From contig JBFICP010000186.1 in assembly GCA_041581935.1 (NCBI GenBank), positions 1 through 6,542 of the forward strand: a stretch of 6,542 bases of DNA, written 5' to 3'. Under the pieces are notes generated by a model. The model was not told the DNA's origin and did no database searches. It saw nothing but the letters and a program-made list of their open reading frames with translations. A program made the position numbers and the translations under genes. Shown piece by piece: positions 1 to 5,051 of this stretch. Numbering within the stretch: the first letter of the stretch is position 1; every line of letters begins with the position of its first letter. This DNA is from JAABYT01 sp041581935. Lineage in GTDB: Bacteria; Pseudomonadota; Gammaproteobacteria; HK1.

Positions 1-2
1 GA

Positions 3-662
3 AAGCTTTGCGAAGATCTGATGCGCGACGGCGTCACCATCATGGATCCGGCACGCCTGGACATACGCGGTGAGGTGGATATCGCGCGCGACGTGGTCCT
101 GGACGTGAACGTGATACTCGAAGGCCGGGTGGTAATTGCCGGGGGCACCACAATCGGTCCGAACTGCGTCATCAAGAACGCCGAAATCGGACCGCATAAC
201 GAGATCCTCGCCAATACGATTATCGAGGCGGCTACGGTTGGTGCCGGTTGCCGGATCGGGCCCTACGCGAGGCTGCGCCCGGGCACGGCGCTCGCCGAGG
301 ACGTGCATATCGGCAACTTCGTAGAGGTGAAGAACACCCGCGTGGACCGCGGATCCAAGGCCAATCACCTCACCTATCTGGGGGACTCGCAGGTGGGCAA
401 GGACGTGAACGTGGGCGCCGGAACCATTACCTGCAACTATGACGGCGCCGAGAAGCACGCCACCATCATCGAGGACAACGTGTTCGTGGGGTCCGGCGTG
501 GAGCTGGTGGCCCCCATCACCGTGCACGCCGGCGCGACCATCGGCGCCGGCGCGACCGTGACAAAGGACGTGCCCTCCGGGGTGCTTTCGGTCAACCGTG
601 GCCGCCAGACCACCATCGAGAACTGGTCTCGCCCTGGCAAAAGCAAAAAAGCCACCGAATAG
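3..662 (+). CDS. glmU: GlmU, C-terminal acetyltransferase part (5' end outside window)
   Basis: Bifunctional GlmU acetylates glucosamine-1-phosphate and then uridylylates it to UDP-GlcNAc in the cytoplasm. Only about 219 C-terminal residues are present; the E. coli protein has about 456, so the N-terminal uridyltransferase domain lies upstream of the window. The reading frame is open from base 3, so the ATG at 21 is almost certainly internal. Visible signs are the linker DPARLDIRGEVDIARDV, a long run of hexapeptide repeats (left-handed beta-helix, active as a trimer), GPYARLRPG, NFVEVKNTR, SKANHLTYLGDSQVG and GAGTITCNYDG. The His encoded at 366-368 matches the catalytic base, His363 in E. coli by family knowledge. 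The tail SRPGKSKKATE is basic and the stop is TAG at 660-662. It precedes glmS on the same strand, the usual glmU-glmS order, but with a 271-base gap. Identification is very secure. Confidence 0.97.
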   Translation, partial: KLCEDLMRDGVTIMDPARLDIRGEVDIARDVVLDVNVILEGRVVIAGGTTIGPNCVIKNAEIGPHNEILANTIIEAATVGAGCRIGPYARLRPGTALAEDVHIGNFVEVKNTRVDRGSKANHLTYLGDSQVGKDVNVGAGTITCNYDGAEKHATIIEDNVFVGSGVELVAPITVHAGATIGAGATVTKDVPSGVLSVNRGRQTTIENWSRPGKSKKATE

Positions 663-701
663 TCACCGTCCCTTCAGGAATAAAGGTACGTTAAACGGAG
701 A

Positions 702-730
702 GTCCCCCCGCCCTCGACGGGAGGTGGGAC
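702..730 (+). other. GC-rich imperfect hairpin downstream of glmU
   Basis: The arms pair in strict register: GTCCC (702-706) with GGGAC (726-730), CC (708-709) with GG (723-724), and CCC (711-713) with GGG (719-721). There are two 1x1 mismatches and a 5-base loop, TCGAC. That gives ten pairs, nine of them G-C. No T-tract follows, so it is not a standard intrinsic terminator, although it could protect the 3' end of the glmU message. Its 3' arm also holds the first two G-tracts of the quadruplex motif at 719-741, so the two folds exclude each other. Confidence 0.55.
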
Positions 731-741
731 AGGGAGGCGGG
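719..741 (+). other. putative G-quadruplex motif 1 in glmS leader
   Basis: Four GGG tracts at 719-721, 726-728, 732-734 and 739-741 are separated by AGGT, ACA and AGGC, which fits the canonical G3N1-7 pattern with short loops. The motif is on the sense strand, so it could form in the RNA as well as in DNA. Formation would compete with the hairpin at 702-730. The motif is seen directly; that it folds or regulates anything is inferred. Confidence 0.55.
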
Positions 742-760
742 TGAAGACTAAGGAGCGTGT

Positions 761-772
761 GGGAGTGCTCCC
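761..772 (+). other. small perfect inverted repeat in glmS leader
   Basis: GGGAG-TG-CTCCC is a perfect dyad. As RNA it can fold as GGGA/TCCC with the four-base loop GTGC. It lies between the two G-quadruplex motifs. It could be a minor stem or a protein-binding dyad; nothing in the sequence decides. Confidence 0.35.
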
Positions 773-826
773 GACCCCGTCCGGCATGGCATTACCCCAG
801 GGTCGCTGAGGGAAAAGGGAGACGGG
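773..826 (+). other. competing pairings in glmS leader
   Basis: Three alternative stems can be drawn. GACCC (773-777) pairs with GGGTC (800-804). CCCGTC (776-781) pairs with GACGGG (821-826). CCCAG (796-800) pairs with CT (806-807) plus GGG (810-812), with GA bulged. The first two share bases 776-777 and the first and third share base 800, so they cannot all form together. GC-rich DNA yields such options by chance, so this is only a candidate for a switching leader. Confidence 0.35.
800..826 (+). other. putative G-quadruplex motif 2 in glmS leader
   Basis: Four GGG tracts at 800-802, 810-812, 817-819 and 824-826 are separated by loops of 7 (TCGCTGA), 4 (AAAA) and 4 (AGAC) bases, again within the canonical G3N1-7 rule and on the sense strand. 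The first tract can pair with 775-777 and the last with 776-778, so upstream C-rich bases could sequester it. It ends 107 bases before the glmS start codon. Confidence 0.5.
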
Positions 827-834
827 TAAAAAAC

Positions 835-868
835 GAGCGCGGGCCAGCCACAAGTATGATGCTCGCTC
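835..868 (+). promoter_or_regulatory. stem with a -10-like box upstream of glmS
   Basis: GAGCG (835-839) can pair with CGCTC (864-868) around a 24-base loop. Inside it, TATGAT at 855-860 matches five of six bases of the sigma-70 -10 consensus. No acceptable TTGACA-like box is found 16-18 bases upstream (the bases there read AACGAG), so a promoter is only weakly supported. If it is real, transcription would start near 867, giving a short leader that excludes both G-quadruplex motifs. Confidence 0.22.
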
Positions 869-919
869 CTAGGGAAATCACTCCTTCATTCGGATAGACT
901 CGTGTTCAACGTACGACTC

Positions 920-926
920 AGGGAAG
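920..926 (+). promoter_or_regulatory. ribosome binding site of glmS
   Basis: AGGGAAG lies 7 bases before the ATG at 934, a good Shine-Dalgarno match at standard spacing. It supports this start, as does the need for Cys directly after the initiator Met in GlmS. Confidence 0.7.
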
Positions 927-933
927 CATTCAG

Positions 934-2766
934 ATGTGCGGCATCGTCGGGGCAGTAGCGGAACGAAACGTGGTTCCGATACTCGTCGAGGGCCTGCGAC
1001 GGCTCGAGTACCGGGGTTACGACTCGGCGGGCCTGGTGGTCATCAACGGTTCTGACACCCTCACCCGCGTGCGTACGCCGGGAAAGGTCGCGGCGCTCGA
1101 TGAATTGCTCGGCAATGACACGGTCGAGGGATCCATCGGCATCGCGCATACGCGTTGGGCGACCCATGGTGTGCCCAACGAAAACAACGCCCACCCCCAT
1201 GTGTGCCGTGACGAGGTCGCCGTGGTGCACAACGGCATCATCGAGAATTTCGCCGAGATCCGCGCGGAGCAAGAAAGACTCGGATACGAATTTCAATCCG
1301 ACACGGATACGGAGGTCATTGCCGCGCGCATCCATCACTATCTGAAGCAGGGTGCAAGCCTGGTCGAGGCGGTGCGCAACGCAACCGGGGAACTCGAGGG
1401 CGCATACGCGATCGGTGTCGTAAACATCGGGGAACCCGATCGCGTGGTTGGTGCGCGCATGGGTCCACCGCTGCTGGTTGGTGTCGGCGTCGGCGAGCAT
1501 TTTCTCACTTCCGACGTCGCTGCTCTGATACCCGTCACCCAGCGATTCATGATTCTCGAAGACGGTGACGTCGCGGAGCTGCAACGCGACAGCGTTACCG
1601 TGTATGACCGTTCGGGCGAGGTCGTCGAGCGCCCGGAATCGCTGAGCGAGCTGAATGCCGACGCCGTCGAGCGCGGTCAGTACCGTCACTATATGCAGAA
1701 GGAGATATTCGAGCAGCCTGAGGCTATTTCCAACACGCTCGAAGGCCGTCTTCACGGAAACCGTGTTCTCGAGGCCGCCTTCGGCCCCGAAGCAAAGGCA
1801 ATCTTTGATCGCGTCAAGTGCGTTCAAATCGTCGCTTGTGGTACGAGCTTTCATGCGGGATTGGTTGCGCGCAACTGGTTCGAGGGACTTGCGGGAATTC
1901 CATGTAACGTCGAGGTGGCAAGCGAGTTTCGCTATCGACATCCGGTGCCCAATGCCGACGCACTGGTTGTTGCGATCTCGCAGTCAGGTGAGACGGCGGA
2001 TACTTTGGCCGCCGTGCGGGGCGCGCGGGAAATCGGATTCGGGCCGGTATTGAGTATCGTCAATTCGCCGGAAAGCTCTCTTGTGCGCGAGTCCGACCTG
2101 GTGCTCATGACGCGCGCCGGTCCCGAGATCGGCGTTGCGTCCACCAAGGCGTTCACCACGCAGCTGACGGCGCTGTTACTCCTCGTAGTGGCGCTCGGAC
2201 GCCGTCACGCTCTCAACTCGGAATCGGAGGCGCGCATCGTGGATCAGCTCCGATCCCTTCCGGGATTGTGTGAACGCGTGCTGGCTCTCGACGATCACGT
2301 CAACAGCCTCGCCGGGCGATTTGCGGACAAGCACCATGCGCTGTTTCTTGGCCGTGGAGTGCAGTACCCGGTTGCCATGGAGGGCGCTCTCAAGTTGAAG
2401 GAGATTTCGTACATTCATGCCGAAGCGTATCCCGCAGGGGAGCTCAAGCATGGTCCACTTGCGCTGGTCGACGCCGATATGCCGGTGGTGGTCGTGGCGC
2501 CGAACGATGCGCTGCTCGAAAAACTGAAATCGAATCTCGAGGAAGTGCGCGCCCGGGGCGGAGAGCTCTATGTGTTCGCCGATCTAAATGCCGGTGTTCA
2601 GCCGAGCTCGAGCGTGCACGTTCTGGAGGTGCCTGCCATGGGCGAGCACATCACGCCCATCGTATACACGATCCCACTGCAGCTTCTCGCCTACTATGCG
2701 GCTGTGCTGAAAGGCACCGATATCGATCAGCCTCGCAATCTCGCAAAGTCGGTGACTGTTGAATAA
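934..2766 (+). CDS. glmS: Glutamine--fructose-6-phosphate aminotransferase (isomerising), GlmS
   Basis: GlmS converts fructose-6-phosphate and glutamine to glucosamine-6-phosphate and glutamate in the cytoplasm, the committed step of amino-sugar synthesis. The protein has 610 residues, essentially the E. coli length. The N-terminal glutaminase domain (about 2-240) starts MCGIVGAV, with Cys2 as the nucleophile once Met is removed, and shows YRGYDSAG, HTRWATHG (72-79) and HNGIIENF (99-106). The first SIS sugar-isomerase domain has ACGTSFHAG (301-309), SQSGETADT (349-357) and ASTKAFTTQ (402-410). The second has ALKLKEISYIHAEAY (485-499) and LKHGPLAL (504-511). The C-terminus DQPRNLAKSVTVE carries the conserved Lys of the sugar site (605). 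No key motif is missing. It sits downstream of glmU, which acts later in the same pathway. Control may act through its unusual leader; in other bacteria glmS is controlled by a ribozyme or by small RNAs, and neither is recognisable here. Confidence 0.98.
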   Translation: MCGIVGAVAERNVVPILVEGLRRLEYRGYDSAGLVVINGSDTLTRVRTPGKVAALDELLGNDTVEGSIGIAHTRWATHGVPNENNAHPHVCRDEVAVVHNGIIENFAEIRAEQERLGYEFQSDTDTEVIAARIHHYLKQGASLVEAVRNATGELEGAYAIGVVNIGEPDRVVGARMGPPLLVGVGVGEHFLTSDVAALIPVTQRFMILEDGDVAELQRDSVTVYDRSGEVVERPESLSELNADAVERGQYRHYMQKEIFEQPEAISNTLEGRLHGNRVLEAAFGPEAKAIFDRVKCVQIVACGTSFHAGLVARNWFEGLAGIPCNVEVASEFRYRHPVPNADALVVAISQSGETADTLAAVRGAREIGFGPVLSIVNSPESSLVRESDLVLMTRAGPEIGVASTKAFTTQLTALLLLVVALGRRHALNSESEARIVDQLRSLPGLCERVLALDDHVNSLAGRFADKHHALFLGRGVQYPVAMEGALKLKEISYIHAEAYPAGELKHGPLALVDADMPVVVVAPNDALLEKLKSNLEEVRARGGELYVFADLNAGVQPSSSVHVLEVPAMGEHITPIVYTIPLQLLAYYAAVLKGTDIDQPRNLAKSVTVE

Positions 2767-2798
2767 CCACGGAATCACGGTTGATGAGTAAACCATCC

Positions 2799-2814
2799 GA
2801 CGGCGGTGGCCGTT
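2799..2814 (+). other. short hairpin after glmS
   Basis: ACGGC (2800-2804) and GCCGT (2809-2813) form a perfect 5-bp stem with loop GGTG, extendable by a G-T wobble (2799/2814). It begins 33 bases after the glmS stop. The bases after it (TAGGATCC...) lack a T-run, so it is at best a weak or factor-dependent 3' end signal. Confidence 0.35.
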
Positions 2815-2830
2815 AGGATCCCGTCCATGT

Positions 2831-2866
2831 TGCAGCCTGCGGGCCAGTTCCCGCTTACCGCCTGCA
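2831..2866 (+). other. two-part hairpin in the glmS-tamA gap
   Basis: Outer arms TGCAG (2831-2835) and CTGCA (2862-2866) enclose inner arms GCGGG (2839-2843) and CCCGC (2850-2854) with a 6-base loop, CCAGTT. The internal loop is asymmetric (3 against 7 bases) and no T-tract follows. Its role is unknown; it may simply be the 3' end structure of the glmS message. Confidence 0.35.
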
Positions 2867-2979
2867 GTCGTAACGCAATGCCATTGCCACTTTCACCGCG
2901 TTTTCTGAATAGTCTGGTTCGGGGGAAATACGCTTTCATTGCCGGTAATCGTCCGAACAGGTCGTCACTTGCCTCGGCG

Positions 2980-3013
2980 GAATCTTTTCGTGGTGATTCG
3001 GGCGAATCGATTC
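2980..3013. repeat. cluster of four GATTC/GAATC half-sites upstream of tamA
   Basis: GAATC at 2980-2984, GATTC at 2995-2999, GAATC at 3004-3008 and GATTC at 3009-3013 lie within 34 bases. The second and third are centred in a perfect 6-2-6 dyad, GATTCG-GG-CGAATC (2995-3008). The third and fourth form the perfect palindrome GAATCGATTC (3004-3013). The cluster ends 139 bases before the tamA ATG. The arrangement resembles an operator for a dimeric regulator, but no factor can be named. All four sites also fit GANTC, the CcrM methylation site of alphaproteobacteria, which most gammaproteobacteria do not use. Confidence 0.4.
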
Positions 3014-3152
3014 CGGACAAGGGCATCGATGTCAACGAATATGCGGCAAGCGTCAGAGTGCTCGCGATCAAGTAGCTGCTTTCCCACTGGTTTTCCGCTG
3101 TTCCCTACCCGCTACCGGCTTTGCCCGCGCCTCGCTCGACGGCGGTGCTAAC

Positions 3153-5045
3153 ATGAGGCCGAAAATTGTCTCCAGAGAAGCTCACGACGTGGTCGCAAGA
3201 TGGATACGCTCAGTCCGCCGTGGGGCCATCTGTGTCGTAGCAGCGTTCGCTCTGCTGATACCCTGCCAAAGTATCGCGCGCGGTCCGCTTACCGAGGATT
3301 CCGACAGCAACCTCAAACAGGCGCCGTCCGGTGAATCCGGCGTTCAGTACCGGGCGGAAATCTCGGGAGTCGACGACAACTCACTCGAGAAGCGCCTGGA
3401 ATCCGCGTCGCAGCTGCTGAGCTTGGAGGACCAACCGCCTCCGACGCTGGCGGCGCTCGAGCGCCGGGCGCGCGCCGATCGGGACCGACTACAGAAGGTG
3501 CTGCGCTCGGAGGGCTACTACGATGCGCGAATCGAGTACCGTATCGAACGCGACGAAGCGCCCGTGCAGGTCATCGTCGAAATTGCGGCTGGCGAACGCT
3601 ATTTGCTCAGGCGGTACACCATCGCCTATTCCGGTGCTGGCTCCGAGGATCCGCAGCTGCCACGCGACTCGGCCAGCGTCGGCGCCACGCCGGGAGAGCC
3701 GGCGCGTGCCGAGGTCGTGACAGGGGCGCGCAGGCGGTTGCTGGAAACGCTGGCCGATCTGGGCCATCCGCTCGCCGAGGTCGTGGACCAGAAAGCGGTT
3801 GTCGACCATGCCGACCACACCATGTCCGTGGATATTGCAATCAAGCCCGGTGAGAAGGCGCGCTTCGGCCCCGTTTCCATCACCGGTGCCACCAGTGTCG
3901 AAGTCGACTACATCGAGGGCTTCATTCCCTGGGAGCGAGGAGATATCTACGATCGCCGAAAAGTGAACCAAGCGCGCCAGAACTTACTCAAAACAGGTCT
4001 GTTTGCGGTCGTGGCGTTCGATCGCCCCAAGAGCCTGGATGCCGAAGGCAGTTTGCCCATTACTGTCCGAGTGGAGGAACGAAAACACCGTTCCATCGGA
4101 CTGGCGGCACGCTGGTCGACGGATGAGGGCTTCGCCGTGGAACCGACTTGGGAGCACCGCAACATCTTCGGTCGCCAGGAATTGCTGTCTCTGTCCGCGG
4201 AGATTGGTGAGATCAAGCAGGAGTTTGCGGCATCTTTCACGAAACCGCGTTTTCTGCGTGAGGATCAGGACCTGCTGGCCAGCGGCGCGTTGGCGAACGA
4301 AGATACCGATGCATACAGCGGACCGCTGACGCGATACTTCGCCGGTCTGCGACGCAGTTTCGGAGAGGATTGGAAAATTATTGCCGGCATACCCATCGAG
4401 TTCAGCAATCTTACCGATTTGCAGGGCGAGCGAGATTTCTCGTTATTCGGTGTCGAGGTTCGCGGTGAGCGGGATACATCCAACGATCGGCTCGACCCCA
4501 ACGCAGGCACTCGGCTCAGAATGTCTCTGAACCCTTATTACGGTACCAGCGAGAACCGTGTGAACTTTGTTACCGCTCTGGTGGCATGGACCGGGTATTA
4601 TGCCGTCGACGACGAGGAGCTCTATACGCTTGCCGGTCGTGCGAGAATCGGGTCCACCGCCGGTGAATCAACCGAGACGCTGCCTGCCAACAAGCGTTTC
4701 TACGCCGGCGGCGGAGCCTCCATACGCGGCTATCGATTCCAATCCGTCGGTCCGCTCGGTGCCGGTAACACACCGCTTGGCGGGCGATCGCTGTTCGAGG
4801 TCAGCGCCGAGCTGCGTGCCAAGATAACCGAGAGCATCGGTGGAGTCGTTTTCATCGACGGAGGGAATGTGTATGACAACGAGCTACCGGACTTCTCCAC
4901 CAATCTGCAGTGGTCGATTGGATTCGGTGGGCGCTATTTCACGACCTTTGGTCCGATACGCCTGGACTTCGGATTTCCGATCAATCGCCGAGACGGCGTC
5001 GACGATTTCATGCAGTTTTATATAAGCATCGGGCAGGCGTTCTGA
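3153..5045 (+). CDS. tamA: TamA, Omp85-family outer-membrane assembly protein
   Basis: TamA is the outer-membrane part of the translocation and assembly module, which with TamB helps insert outer-membrane proteins and affects envelope lipid homeostasis. The product has 630 residues against about 577 in E. coli. A signal peptide is visible (RR at 22-23, hydrophobic 25-37, likely cleavage near IARG 41-44), followed by an acidic linker. Three POTRA domains fit roughly 66-146, 150-232 and 236-309, the last with RFGPVSITG and LLKTGLFAVVAFD. A 16-strand type barrel fills about 312-630, with the Omp85 loop-6 motif RFYAGGGASIRGY (515-527) and a C-terminal Phe (QFYISIGQAF), the usual BAM recognition end. 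The ATG at 3153 has a weak ribosome site (GGCGG, 3141-3145). A GTG at 3189, 8 bases after GAGAAG, would give a more standard leader peptide. The tamB start abuts the stop codon. Omp85 membership is certain; TamA rather than BamA follows from the three POTRAs and from tamB. Confidence 0.93.
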   Translation: MRPKIVSREAHDVVARWIRSVRRGAICVVAAFALLIPCQSIARGPLTEDSDSNLKQAPSGESGVQYRAEISGVDDNSLEKRLESASQLLSLEDQPPPTLAALERRARADRDRLQKVLRSEGYYDARIEYRIERDEAPVQVIVEIAAGERYLLRRYTIAYSGAGSEDPQLPRDSASVGATPGEPARAEVVTGARRRLLETLADLGHPLAEVVDQKAVVDHADHTMSVDIAIKPGEKARFGPVSITGATSVEVDYIEGFIPWERGDIYDRRKVNQARQNLLKTGLFAVVAFDRPKSLDAEGSLPITVRVEERKHRSIGLAARWSTDEGFAVEPTWEHRNIFGRQELLSLSAEIGEIKQEFAASFTKPRFLREDQDLLASGALANEDTDAYSGPLTRYFAGLRRSFGEDWKIIAGIPIEFSNLTDLQGERDFSLFGVEVRGERDTSNDRLDPNAGTRLRMSLNPYYGTSENRVNFVTALVAWTGYYAVDDEELYTLAGRARIGSTAGESTETLPANKRFYAGGGASIRGYRFQSVGPLGAGNTPLGGRSLFEVSAELRAKITESIGGVVFIDGGNVYDNELPDFSTNLQWSIGFGGRYFTTFGPIRLDFGFPINRRDGVDDFMQFYISIGQAF

Positions 5046-5051
5046 ATGATG
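5031..5051 (+). promoter_or_regulatory. tamA-tamB junction with coupled translation
   Basis: The tamA stop TGA (5043-5045) is followed at once by ATGATG (5046-5051), giving two consecutive possible tamB starts. GGGCAGG (5031-5037), inside the last tamA codons, is a weak ribosome site 8 bases before the first ATG and 11 before the second. With no gap, the two genes very probably share a message and tamB translation is probably coupled to tamA. Confidence 0.6.

Larger units (their letters stand above)
663..933 (+). other. glmU-glmS intergenic region, structured glmS leader
   Basis: These 271 bases hold no convincing open reading frame on either strand. The middle part (about 700-830) is rich in G-tracts on the + strand and contains several GC-rich inverted repeats, listed separately. 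I do not recognise a glmS ribozyme, any known riboswitch, a tRNA or an intrinsic terminator (no hairpin is followed by a T-run). Whether glmS is read through from glmU or has its own promoter here cannot be settled by eye. The region may be a regulatory leader or hold a small RNA; this is inference. Confidence 0.5.
2767..3152 (+). other. glmS-tamA intergenic region, no convincing gene
   Basis: This stretch of 386 bases has two small hairpins (2799-2814, 2831-2866) and a cluster of GATTC/GAATC half-sites (2980-3013). Open frames exist on both strands (+ 2806-3075 from GTG; - 3071-2775 from TTG), but they overlap each other, use rare starts, lack clear ribosome sites and resemble no family I know. 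The last part, about 3076-3140, is strongly pyrimidine-rich on the + strand with only four A in 65 bases. No clear sigma-70 promoter was found, yet the gap implies that tamA is transcribed separately from glmS. Confidence 0.5.

Noticed and set aside
21..23. ATG at 21 as the true start of a short acetyltransferase gene
   Set aside because: The frame stays open to the window edge and the sequence matches the middle of GlmU, so this Met is internal to a gene that starts upstream.
702..741. Intrinsic terminator after glmU
   Set aside because: The hairpin is strong but is followed by AGGGAGGCGGG rather than a T-tract, so it does not meet the usual definition.
690..870. glmS ribozyme, cobalamin riboswitch, hammerhead or RNase P RNA in the glmS leader
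   Set aside because: Short resemblances occur (CTGAG followed by GGGAAAA, GGGAGACGGG), but the conserved cores I know for these RNAs are absent.
895..900. TAGACT as a -10 box for glmS
   Set aside because: Only four of six consensus bases match, and the bases at the right distance upstream (near GGGAAA, 872-877) do not resemble a -35 box.
886..1941. A 351-codon open frame on the - strand opposite glmS
   Set aside because: It overlaps the certain glmS gene and shows no family signature or ribosome site; treated as a codon-bias shadow.
3489..3971. A 160-codon - strand frame opposite tamA
   Set aside because: It lies entirely within the POTRA-coding part of tamA and shows no recognisable motif; treated as a shadow frame.
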